Assembly: GCA_011390785.1 (NCBI GenBank)
Contig: JAABRR010000001.1
Location: 1-64,000 of the forward strand
Direction of reading: 5' to 3'
From: Sphingobacteriia bacterium
GTDB lineage: Bacteria; Bacteroidota; Bacteroidia; Bacteroidales; UBA7960
Length of the DNA: 64,000 nt
Shown: positions 36,866-45,253 of the stretch, piece by piece
Numbering within the stretch: the first letter of the stretch is position 1
How the letters are laid out: every line of letters begins with the position of its first letter
Position numbers and translations under genes: made by a program
Notes under the pieces: generated by a model
Seen by the model: the letters and a program-made list of their open reading frames with translations, nothing else
The model's database searches: none
What the model was told of the DNA's origin: nothing

Positions 36866-37486
36866 ATGAATGCAACAAAAAATCTTAACAATATAAGCCT
36901 GCTCTCATTTGGCTTTGTTGCTATTGTTGTGCTGGCAAACCTTTTTACTACAAACAACTACGGAAGAGCCAACAGAGAAGTGGTTGAAAGTTTGAATAAT
37001 ACACCTTTTATGGCCAATTATCAGTTGCTGAGAAATATTGTTAACGAAGAAACAAATGATTATCAACTGATAGATCTCCGTCCGGAGCAATCTTTTAAAA
37101 TTGGCTATTTGCCAGGTGCTGTAAATATTCCGTTCGACAGATTACTTGAAACAGAGAGTCTTAAAACCATCCGTAAAATATCGCCCAAAATTCCTTTACT
37201 CTATGGAGCTGATGAGCCATGTGCCCAATCGGCCAGATTACTTCTTATTGCTAAAGGCTTAAACGATAACATTATGGTATTGGGAGGTAATTATGAAAAG
37301 GCCTTTAATTATGGTATAAAAAACTTTGACCCCGCCTTTGTCAATTACAAAGATGAAAAAGCCCAATATGATTTTAATCGTTTTATGAATGCCGGATCAA
37401 CCGGAAGCCCTGAACGTGCACCCCGGCCAGCAGGTATTATTCCGGCAGCTACCGTTGAAACCCAGTCTGCTGCCGGAGGTTGTTAA
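36866..37486 (+). CDS. Membrane-anchored degenerate rhodanese with GGC tail
   Basis: The 206-residue product has one N-terminal transmembrane anchor (about 10-28) and one rhodanese domain (about 50-150: YQLIDLRPEQSFKIGYLPGA). At the usual catalytic place the loop reads LLYGADEPCAQSAR, so the canonical cysteine is G114, with a cysteine (C119) five residues later. A flexible Gly/Ser/Pro/Ala linker ends in ATVETQSAAGGC. C119 and C206 are the only cysteines. It is the last gene of the cluster, followed by a strong terminator. It is probably a sulfur carrier rather than a classical sulfurtransferase; that is inference. Confidence 0.8.
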   Translation: MNATKNLNNISLLSFGFVAIVVLANLFTTNNYGRANREVVESLNNTPFMANYQLLRNIVNEETNDYQLIDLRPEQSFKIGYLPGAVNIPFDRLLETESLKTIRKISPKIPLLYGADEPCAQSARLLLIAKGLNDNIMVLGGNYEKAFNYGIKNFDPAFVNYKDEKAQYDFNRFMNAGSTGSPERAPRPAGIIPAATVETQSAAGGC

Positions 37487-37511
37487 ATGATGCTCTGACC
37501 AGCAAAATCTT

Positions 37512-37548
37512 AAGGCAATATCAGTTATTAATGATATTGCCTTTTTTT
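37512..37548 (+). terminator. Terminator of the sulfur cluster
   Basis: A perfect 12-bp stem (AAGGCAATATCA / TGATATTGCCTT, loop of 8) is followed by a T run. It closes the plus-strand transcript that begins with the octaheme cytochrome. Confidence 0.9.
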
Positions 37549-37652
37549 ATTCCATAAAAAAACACGCTAAAAATCTTAACCCTATTTATATTGGATTAAG
37601 AAGAAATAATTGCTATTTTTAGCATTTATACATAACAAAAGACAAAAAGGCA

Positions 37653-40154
37653 ATGAATTTTACAAATAACCCTCAGTTACAACTGGCTCTTGAATTTGTA
37701 GAAAACACAGGGAAAAACATTTTTCTAACGGGGAAAGCGGGCACCGGAAAAACTACCTTTTTACGCCACATTCAAAAAAATTCGCACAAACGTTCTGTAG
37801 TGGTTGCTCCAACCGGCGTAGCAGCCATTAATGCAGGTGGCGTTACTATACATTCATTTTTTCAGCTTCCTTTTGGCCCCTTGCTTTCTAATGAAGATAC
37901 ATCTCAGCAACAAATGGTGCGCGAAAAAAGCTTTATGAAGGTAAGCAAAGAAAAAATTAATATTATCCGAAGCCTTGATTTACTTATCATTGATGAGGTA
38001 AGTATGGTAAGAGCAGATCTTTTGGATGGTATTGACAGTGTTTTAAAACGCTACCGCGACCGGAACAAACCCTTCGGTGGCCTGCAGTTGCTTCTTATCG
38101 GTGATCTGCAACAGCTACCGCCGGTAGTGAAAGAAAATGAGAAAGAACTTCTTGGTAAATATTATACTTCATTTTTCTTTTTTGGAAGTCAGGCACTTCG
38201 GCAAACCAACTATATCAGTATTGAACTAAAACACATTTACAGGCAAACAGACAATAAATTCATCAATCTGCTTAATAAAATCAGAACCAACAACATTGAT
38301 CAACTGGTACTTGATCAGCTCAACAAACAACACAGAGAAGATGTAAGCCAAATGCAAAATGAAGGCTACATAACCTTAACCACGCATAATTACCAGGCGC
38401 GCGATATTAACCTGAAACGTCTGGAAGAGATTTCTGCTACAAAAAGATACTATACGGCACGAATTGAAGGAGAATTTCCGGAAATGGCATACCCTACCGA
38501 CGAAAAACTTACACTAAAAACCGGGGCCCAGGTTATGTTTGTAAAAAACGACATGTCGCAGGAAAAACTCTTTTACAATGGCAAGATAGGTAGGATAAAA
38601 AGCATGGATGATGAAATTATTTATGTTAGTTGCCCAGGAGATGAATCCGAAATTGCTGTAACACCCCTTACCTGGGAGAATACAAAATACTCTCTCGATG
38701 GCGAAACCAAAGAAATTAAAGAAAATGTTATTGGATCTTTTTCACAATACCCTTTAAAACTCGCCTGGGCAATTACAATTCATAAAAGCCAGGGCCTTAC
38801 TTTCGAAAAAGCGATAATAGATGCACGTTCTGCTTTTGCCCATGGACAGGTATATGTGGCTTTAAGCCGCTGTAAAACCCTGGAGGGCCTGGTACTAAGC
38901 ACTCGCATTTCTTCTGATTCGGTAAAAAGTGACTACAGCATCAAAGACTTTACTCAAAGCATTGAGCAAAATCCACCATCTTTTGATATGCTTTTTAAAG
39001 CAAAAATTGAATTTCAGTACCAGCTACTGGAAGAACTCTTCAACTTTTCGCCCATCAGTTACCGGTTAAATTATCTCTTAAAACTGGTAAATGAAAACAT
39101 TACATCGGTAGATACCCATATCCTGTCACTTCTCAAAGAAACACAAAAAAAATTGCAGCAAGATTTTATGCAGGTGGGAACAAAATTTTTACATGAAATT
39201 AACCAGCATGTAAATAATAACAACAATATTGAGCAAAATGGGACGCTGCAGCAACGAATAGAAAAGGCATGCCATTATTTTAGCCCCAAAATAGAAGAAA
39301 AATTAAATATCCCATTAAAAACCCCTGATTTCGATGTTGACAACCGGCAGCTAAGAAAAACTCTTACAGAAGCACATTTTAGATTACTGCACGAAATAGG
39401 CATAAAAGTAGCATGTATTGATAATTGTAAAAATGGGTTTTCTGCTACAGAATATCTTAATACACGTGCTAAGGCATCTATTGAACAGGATAAAAAAGAT
39501 TACGGACGCTCAAAAAAAGTAACATCTGAAACCAGCATCACCAGTCATCCGGTATTAATGAAACAACTCCGTGAATGGCGAGATAAGGTGGCAGAGCATA
39601 CCGGGAAACCCATCTTTATGATTTTGCCCAGAAAATCAATGATTGATATTACCAACCTGCTGCCAGGAAATAAGAAAGCACTCTCAGCAATTCATGGCAT
39701 GGGGACAAAAAAAACTGAAGAATATGGTGAAGATATTGTGTCTTTGGTAATTGACTATTGCACTGCCAATGATCTGGAACCCACCTGGGAAATTTCCGAA
39801 ACTTTAAAGGGAAATAAAAAAAAATCTAAATCAACTACAGTTAAGTCTTCAACTTTCGAAATAAGCCAGCAAATGTTTCTGCTGGGAAAGAACATAAATG
39901 AAATTGCCAAAGAAAGAAATCTCGCCAAATCTACTATTGAAGGACACATGGCACGAGCTGTAAAAGATGGAATTATTCCTTATGAAAAACTAATAGATAA
40001 GCAAAAAGCAGAGAAAGCATTATTATTCCTTAAAAAAAATGAATTAAACAACTCAATTTCGGAGCTAAAAAATAAATTTGGTGATGATTTCACATGGTCG
40101 GAATTAAGGATAATAACTGCTCATTATCAACGAACCAGAGAGGGCTATCTTTAG
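37653..40154 (+). CDS. PIF1-like helicase with HRDC and HTH domains
   Basis: The 833-residue protein is an SF1 helicase of the PIF1/RecD2-like group. The Walker A motif is at about 27-34 (GKAGTGKTT), the Walker B in LLIIDEVSMVRADLLDG, and the downstream nucleotide-binding arginine region in GQVYVALSRCKTLEGLVL. After residue ~630 an HRDC domain follows (QLREWRDKVAEHTGKPIFMI), then a C-terminal HTH_40-type helix-turn-helix (GKNINEIAKERNLAKSTIEG). This domain order is usual for Bacteroidota helicases of this type. It probably unwinds structured DNA during repair or replication. Monocistronic. Confidence 0.92.
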   Translation: MNFTNNPQLQLALEFVENTGKNIFLTGKAGTGKTTFLRHIQKNSHKRSVVVAPTGVAAINAGGVTIHSFFQLPFGPLLSNEDTSQQQMVREKSFMKVSKEKINIIRSLDLLIIDEVSMVRADLLDGIDSVLKRYRDRNKPFGGLQLLLIGDLQQLPPVVKENEKELLGKYYTSFFFFGSQALRQTNYISIELKHIYRQTDNKFINLLNKIRTNNIDQLVLDQLNKQHREDVSQMQNEGYITLTTHNYQARDINLKRLEEISATKRYYTARIEGEFPEMAYPTDEKLTLKTGAQVMFVKNDMSQEKLFYNGKIGRIKSMDDEIIYVSCPGDESEIAVTPLTWENTKYSLDGETKEIKENVIGSFSQYPLKLAWAITIHKSQGLTFEKAIIDARSAFAHGQVYVALSRCKTLEGLVLSTRISSDSVKSDYSIKDFTQSIEQNPPSFDMLFKAKIEFQYQLLEELFNFSPISYRLNYLLKLVNENITSVDTHILSLLKETQKKLQQDFMQVGTKFLHEINQHVNNNNNIEQNGTLQQRIEKACHYFSPKIEEKLNIPLKTPDFDVDNRQLRKTLTEAHFRLLHEIGIKVACIDNCKNGFSATEYLNTRAKASIEQDKKDYGRSKKVTSETSITSHPVLMKQLREWRDKVAEHTGKPIFMILPRKSMIDITNLLPGNKKALSAIHGMGTKKTEEYGEDIVSLVIDYCTANDLEPTWEISETLKGNKKKSKSTTVKSSTFEISQQMFLLGKNINEIAKERNLAKSTIEGHMARAVKDGIIPYEKLIDKQKAEKALLFLKKNELNNSISELKNKFGDDFTWSELRIITAHYQRTREGYL

Positions 40155-40285
40155 TCCGGGTAATAAGCATCTTTGTAGATCAACATGAGAAGAGAATTGC
40201 ATCTGTTATAATAAGAATAAAGAGCAGGTTCTTGGTTCTATTTATTAAAGTTGACTGCATGTTTTCAACAGACTCAAATCCACAA

Positions 40286-41446
40286 CTACATTTCGGCGAA
40301 CAGACCTAAAGTATTAGCCAATTGATCTATCTCTTTGAAATTATTAAAAATATTGCAGGATATCCGGATATTTCCGGCTCTGATAGAAGTTACAACTTTA
40401 TTCTTTTCAAGAAATTTAACAGCTTCTGCGTTATCTGTTCCAATCATATTGATTAGCAAAATAGGAGATCTTTCATCAACATTGCTAACCGGCGTTATAA
40501 TTTCAACCGGCAGCTCTCTCATTTTTTCGATCAGATAATCGGTAAGAGCGATAATACGGTTTCGAATTTTTTCGCGGCCAATATTATTGATATAATCCAT
40601 TGCACAATCGAGCCCGGCAAGAACCTGGAAATTAGAAGTTCCGAAGTTGTACTGCCCGGCATGCTCAAATTGCTTGTATCCTTCATTTTTCTGGGTAGGA
40701 ATAAAATCACCTTCTGGCGGCACTACCCCTAACCAGCCAGCCATAGAATTGGGATACCCCCGGCGAAAACTTTCTGATGTATAAAATAATGCGCCGGCAA
40801 TACCGCTCAAACCCCATTTATGAAAGGAGGCGGTGAGCACATCAATATGCATTTTTTCAACATCAATTTCGTAATAAGGAAAAGACTGGGTAGCATTAAC
40901 AATAAAAAGCATATCCATTGCTGCCAATGCCTTACCGAGCTTTTCGATATCCAATCGAAAACCCGTTGAATATTGCACATGGCTGCAAACTACCCCCATA
41001 GTTTTTTCGTCTATTGCATCAAGAATACTTTCGAGAGAATAAGAACCCTTAACCGGCTCAACAAATTTAACCGGAATACCCTGAAATTCAAATGGAACAT
41101 TGGTAGATGGAAACTCATCTTTCAAAGAAACAAGGTTAAAATCAAAAGGCATGGAATGCTTTAAGGCTGCTGCAATAAAAGAAAAGGCAGTAGAAGTGTT
41201 GTGCGAAAAAGCAATATTCGCCACATTGGTATTTATCATATCAGCCAGCTTGGCTCTTAGCTCATCACTTCTTTGCAGATCTGCACCAAAATGCATATCA
41301 CCAAATTGATTGATATTTAAATAAGCTTCATTAATTTTTCTCAATACCTGGTTGGGTATTGGACTCATTCCGGCACTCTGAAAATATGCAAGATGATTTG
41401 TAACTGGAAATTCATCACGTACTTCTTCCCAAAAATTATCTTCCAT
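40286..41446 (-). CDS. Class V aminotransferase
   Basis: The 386-residue product is a class V PLP enzyme (cysteine desulfurase/isopenicillin epimerase superfamily). The PLP lysine is in TASFHKWGLSGIAGALF, with VNATQSFPYYEIDVE before it. It has no conserved active-site cysteine loop of NifS/SufS near the C-terminus, so a desulfurase role is not supported. It is the last gene of a minus-strand group after CvpA (28-base gap). Substrate unknown. Confidence 0.85.
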   Translation of the reverse strand: MEDNFWEEVRDEFPVTNHLAYFQSAGMSPIPNQVLRKINEAYLNINQFGDMHFGADLQRSDELRAKLADMINTNVANIAFSHNTSTAFSFIAAALKHSMPFDFNLVSLKDEFPSTNVPFEFQGIPVKFVEPVKGSYSLESILDAIDEKTMGVVCSHVQYSTGFRLDIEKLGKALAAMDMLFIVNATQSFPYYEIDVEKMHIDVLTASFHKWGLSGIAGALFYTSESFRRGYPNSMAGWLGVVPPEGDFIPTQKNEGYKQFEHAGQYNFGTSNFQVLAGLDCAMDYINNIGREKIRNRIIALTDYLIEKMRELPVEIITPVSNVDERSPILLINMIGTDNAEAVKFLEKNKVVTSIRAGNIRISCNIFNNFKEIDQLANTLGLFAEM

Positions 41447-41474
41447 TTTGGTTTAAATAATTTTAATTTAATAT

Positions 41475-41999
41475 TTAGAGTTCTTGTTGTTTTACTTTGT
41501 CTATTATTTCGTCAAAATTTAAGAAATTCTGCCCTGGCAAAATAGAAGGAACCAATGATGCAACAGGGTCGTAAAGAAAACTTTCTTGTCGGATTTCTTC
41601 AGACATTATAAGTCCATCGCGATTTATATAATTAAAAAAGATCAATAAAACACTAAGAATTAAGCCAACTTTTAGAATTCCGGCAACCAATCCGGCAATC
41701 CTGTTAAGAAAATTAAGGCCGATCAGTTTAAAGAACTTTTCAATCAGCCGACCAACAATCTTAACTGTAATTACAACCAGAATAAATATAACAATAAATG
41801 CAACAATCTTCATTGCGTTGGGATTCCAATCAACATACTCCAGCAACATTTGCGATATTAATCCTGAAAAAAGGGCTGCAAGAAAAACTCCAATTATTAT
41901 TCCCACCAAAGACGCCAATTCAAGAATAAATCCTTTTGAGAAGCCTCTTATGGCTCCTATAGCTAAAGGTATTGCTAATATAATATCTATATGGTTCAT
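41475..41999 (-). CDS. CvpA family membrane protein
   Basis: The 174-residue product has four transmembrane helices with the family pattern IDIILAIPLAIGAIRGFSKG at the start, IGVFLAALFSGLISQML and LNRIAGLVAGILKVGLILS. CvpA was first linked to colicin V production, but the family is widespread with roles in envelope homeostasis. It is co-directional with the EVE protein (24 bases) and aminotransferase V (28 bases). The start at 41999 fits the family. Confidence 0.88.
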   Translation of the reverse strand: MNHIDIILAIPLAIGAIRGFSKGFILELASLVGIIIGVFLAALFSGLISQMLLEYVDWNPNAMKIVAFIVIFILVVITVKIVGRLIEKFFKLIGLNFLNRIAGLVAGILKVGLILSVLLIFFNYINRDGLIMSEEIRQESFLYDPVASLVPSILPGQNFLNFDEIIDKVKQQEL

Positions 42000-42023
42000 A
42001 TTTCTGTATTGATTTAAAATTAG

Positions 42024-42434
42024 TTATTGCCCTTCACCCAATTGCACTAGGGCATCAAACTCCTCACGCTTTAATGGCATTACTGATAGGCGTGCTTGTT
42101 TTACCAGGGCAATATTTTCCAACCTTTCATCTTTTTTTACCTTTTCAAGAGATACCGGCCTTTTTAAACTGCCTTCAGGAACCATTTCTACTACCACCCA
42201 CTTATCAGAATCTGCGGTAGGATCAGGATAATGCTCTTTCACAATACGCGCTATTCCAACAACCTCCTTGTCAGAAACACTGTGATAGAATAAAACAAGA
42301 TCACCTTCTTTCATGGCCCTTAAATTATTTCGTGCCTGGTAGTTTCTAACACCATCCCAAACTGCTTTACCCTCAGACACAAAACGAGACCATGAGTAGG
42401 CCTCAGGTTCTGATTTTACTAACCAATAGTTCAT
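42024..42434 (-). CDS. EVE domain protein
   Basis: The 136-residue protein consists of one EVE domain, a PUA-like fold thought to bind modified bases. Signature stretches are NYWLVKSEPEAYSW, VWDGVRNYQARNNLRAMKEG and DLVLFYHSVSDKEVVGIARI. It stands between the CvpA and HolA genes on the same strand. Ligand unknown in this organism. Confidence 0.93.
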   Translation of the reverse strand: MNYWLVKSEPEAYSWSRFVSEGKAVWDGVRNYQARNNLRAMKEGDLVLFYHSVSDKEVVGIARIVKEHYPDPTADSDKWVVVEMVPEGSLKRPVSLEKVKKDERLENIALVKQARLSVMPLKREEFDALVQLGEGQ

Positions 42435-42532
42435 TATAAAATAAGATTATTGACATTTATTAAACAGGTTTTTTAACTTCAACATAAACGAACACTAACC
42501 TGAACAAAAAAAGAACGGAAATTCTGTACGCC

Positions 42533-43540
42533 CTAATTCAGAATCTTATAGACCAACTCTTTCAACAGTTCCCCATGATTTGTATTACTACTATCAACTC
42601 CTTTCGATTTAAGATCATATTCTCTAAGATACGACATAATAAGTATAATTTTTAAAACCGGAAATCTGGAAGCGGCGGACTGAACATCGCGCACAAAAAA
42701 CGGACTTATCCCAATTTCTGATGCAACATTTTTTGGGGTCTTATCCTTTAAAAAATGATATTGTAAGGCACGCAGAAAATAAGTGTATAACAATGCCATG
42801 GTAACAGGCATAGGATTGGATTTTGGATTTTCAGAGAAATATTTAACAATTTGAAATGCTTTAAACGAATTGTATGTTGTAAAAGCTTTTTGTAATTCAA
42901 AAACATTAAAATCTTTACTGATCCCAATGTTCTGCTCAATAAGTTGGGGTGTAATTTCGCCTCCCTTTGGTAAAGAAATAAAAACCTTTTTAATCTCGTT
43001 TACAATTTTACCCAAATCATTTCCCAAATGGTCTGCCAACAATTGTGCTGATGGTTCTTTAATAATGTAGCCGTGCCTTTTTACATAAGTAAGAATCCAG
43101 CCTGGTATTTTATCGTCATATAGCTTTTTTGAATCAAGAACAACGCCATTTTTAAGCACAGCCTTATACAGTCCTTTTCTCTTATCAACCGTTTTATATT
43201 TATGGCAAATTATCAGAAGAGTACTTTTCAAAGGATTTTTGGCATAAGATTCCAATAAGTCAAGATCCTTTATATTTTGGGCTTCTTTAACAATAACCAC
43301 CTGATTTTCTGACATCATAGGATATCTTTTTGCCAGACTTACAATGGAAGCTGCATCGGTATCGCGCCCATACACTACGGTTTGATTAAATTCTTTTTCG
43401 TCTTCAGTCAAAACCTTGTCCTCAATATAATCAGAGATTACATCAATAAAGAAGGGCTCCTCTCCCATCAACAGGTAAAAAGGTTCATATTTCTTGTTTC
43501 TTAAATCTTTGTATATGTCTTCCCAACTTAACTCTTTCAT
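42533..43540 (-). CDS. holA: DNA polymerase III subunit delta
   Basis: The 335-residue delta subunit of the clamp loader opens the sliding clamp. Recognisable pieces are FYLLMGEEPFFIDVISDYIE at the N-terminus, the region AYGRDTD-like VVYGRDTDAASIVSLAKRYP, and the DNApol3-delta C-terminal domain with ELQKAFTTYNSFKAFQIVKY. The delta subunit lacks an intact Walker site, as expected. Co-directional genes follow after 98 bases. An HsdR-N gene lies nearby, a neighbourhood I have seen in other Bacteroidota. Confidence 0.9.
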   Translation of the reverse strand: MKELSWEDIYKDLRNKKYEPFYLLMGEEPFFIDVISDYIEDKVLTEDEKEFNQTVVYGRDTDAASIVSLAKRYPMMSENQVVIVKEAQNIKDLDLLESYAKNPLKSTLLIICHKYKTVDKRKGLYKAVLKNGVVLDSKKLYDDKIPGWILTYVKRHGYIIKEPSAQLLADHLGNDLGKIVNEIKKVFISLPKGGEITPQLIEQNIGISKDFNVFELQKAFTTYNSFKAFQIVKYFSENPKSNPMPVTMALLYTYFLRALQYHFLKDKTPKNVASEIGISPFFVRDVQSAASRFPVLKIILIMSYLREYDLKSKGVDSSNTNHGELLKELVYKILN

Positions 43541-43671
43541 TTTCAGGAATTCTGTTCAACAAATGGGTTTAACGCTTTTTCTGAATTAATTATGTAAATG
43601 ATTTTAATGACCTTTTAGGCTAAATTTCTCTGGTAGAACAATTATTGAAAGAAAAAACATATAGAGTGATA

Positions 43672-44457
43672 TCAATGATCTTCAAAATCGAACTTCAAAT
43701 GTTTAACGGTTAAACCATTATTAATAAGTTCCAGCAAGGAATCGATACCAATATCAAGGTGCGTTTGTACATAATTTTCACTTACCAGTGTGTCACTTTT
43801 TTCAGTTTTTACTCCGGAAGAAATCATGGGCTGATCAGATACAAGTAAAAGTGCACCAGTGGGTATTTTATTATAGAAACCCACAGAAAAAATAGTGGCA
43901 GTCTCCATGTCTATACCCATAACCCTTATTCTTCTTAAATAATCCTTAAATTCATCGTCATGCTCCCAAACTCTTCTGTTGGTAGTATAAATGGTGCCTG
44001 TCCAATAGTCCTGGTTATGATCTCTTATATTTGTAGAAACAGCCTTTTGCAGATTAAATGATGGCAAAGCGGGCACCTCAGCAGGAAAATAATCATTTGA
44101 GGTACCTTCACCCCTAATGGCAGCAATGGGCAAAATCAGATCTCCCAGTCTGTTAATTTTCTTCAGCCCCCCGCATTTGCCTAAAAATAATACTGCAGTA
44201 GGCTCTTTAGCACTAAGCATATCCATTATTGTGGCTGCATTGGCACTTCCCATACCAAAATTTATTATCGAAATATTGTTGTGTGTGCAGGAAGGCATTG
44301 GCCTGTCTAACCCATTAATCTTTGCATTGAATTTTTTTGAGAATAAATTTATATACTGATTAAAATTGGTTAGTAAAATATATTTGCCCAATTCGTCAAT
44401 TTTTGTCCCGGTATATCTGGGTAACCAGTTCGATACAATCTCTTCTTTCGTTTTCAT
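43672..44457 (-). CDS. amn: AMP nucleosidase
   Basis: AMP nucleosidase cleaves AMP to adenine and ribose 5-phosphate. The 261-residue protein is the short Bacteroidota form: MKTKEEIVSNWLPRYTGTKI at the start, then FLGKCGGLKKINRLGDLILP and the nucleoside phosphorylase-type active-site stretch RIRVMGIDMETATIFSVGF. The frame extends to 44592, but the ATG at 44457 matches the family start; the extra 45 residues have no family similarity. Divergent from the HsdR-N gene, 171 bases between starts. Confidence 0.9.
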   Translation of the reverse strand: MKTKEEIVSNWLPRYTGTKIDELGKYILLTNFNQYINLFSKKFNAKINGLDRPMPSCTHNNISIINFGMGSANAATIMDMLSAKEPTAVLFLGKCGGLKKINRLGDLILPIAAIRGEGTSNDYFPAEVPALPSFNLQKAVSTNIRDHNQDYWTGTIYTTNRRVWEHDDEFKDYLRRIRVMGIDMETATIFSVGFYNKIPTGALLLVSDQPMISSGVKTEKSDTLVSENYVQTHLDIGIDSLLELINNGLTVKHLKFDFEDH

Positions 44458-44628
44458 ACTTGTATTATATGTGCTTTGAGAGTAACTTCTTACAATATCC
44501 AATTTGTTTGCTTTTGGTAAATGTAATTTGGCAAAAATACTCAAAGCAGATTTATCATTAAGCTTTTGAATGATATTTTTTCTCATCATCACAACGAATC
44601 ATAACTTTGTATAAAATAAGAAAAATTG

Positions 44629-45078
44629 ATGCAAGCACTAAATCTGCCAACATACGATTTAAAAATCAAAGAGCTAAACAACAAATATTTAATCTTTGAT
44701 TCTTTCAGGAAAAACTGGGTAGCTTTAACCCCGGAAGAGTGGGTACGCCAAAACTTTCTCATGTGGCTGGTTAATGCGCTTAAATATCCCGCAGGTCTTA
44801 TTGCTGTTGAAACATCACTTATTTATAACAATATGAAAAAGAGAGCCGATGCCGTAGTTTACGATACCAACGGACAATCGCTGGTGCTCATAGAGTGTAA
44901 GGCTTCTCATATTAATATTACGCAAAAAACCTTTGAACAGGCTGCCAGTTATAATTTCCGTTTTCAAACCCGCTATCTTATACTCACCAATGGCTTAGAG
45001 CATTATTGTTGCCGTATTGATTTAAGCCAGGGAACTCTCTCCTTTCTCGAAACCATTCCTGCCTTTAATCAGCTGTGA
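44629..45078 (+). CDS. HsdR N-terminal-like nuclease-fold protein
   Basis: The 149-residue product is one domain of the type I restriction R-subunit N-terminal family. The PD-(D/E)xK-like residues are in RADAVVYDTNGQSLVLIECK, preceded by EEWVRQNFLMWLVNALKYPA. It is not part of a restriction system: no HsdS, HsdM or helicase is nearby. Such solitary proteins are common near holA in Bacteroidota and may act in DNA repair; that is inference. The ATG at 44629 is chosen over an overlapping TTG at 44626. A TAACTTTG box at 44602-44609 may be its -7 element. Confidence 0.85.
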   Translation: MQALNLPTYDLKIKELNNKYLIFDSFRKNWVALTPEEWVRQNFLMWLVNALKYPAGLIAVETSLIYNNMKKRADAVVYDTNGQSLVLIECKASHINITQKTFEQAASYNFRFQTRYLILTNGLEHYCCRIDLSQGTLSFLETIPAFNQL

Positions 45079-45253
45079 AACCTATCTGCCAGGGCAGGAA
45101 ATTCATATGCCAATTAAGCTTTTCATAGGATTTTGCAGGTCATTTCTACAGGTTGAAAAACAGGGTTTTCATTAGTGTTTTATTCATGCCTTTGTTGTAA
45201 ATTTACAATTTTATAGCCCTTACTCTACTTAAACACCACAAGCATACCAGATT

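Noticed and set aside
33796..37486. SoxYZ-type carrier proteins
   Set aside because: The tails resemble the SoxY arm, but the domains are rhodaneses and no SoxY, SoxZ, SoxB or SoxAX sequence is present. The similarity is treated as analogy.
40286..41446. Cysteine desulfurase linked to the sulfur cluster
   Set aside because: The class V fold fits, but the conserved active-site cysteine loop is absent and the gene is in another operon on the opposite strand.
44629..45078. Part of a type I restriction system
   Set aside because: Only the nuclease-like N-terminal domain is present, with no helicase, methylase or specificity gene nearby.
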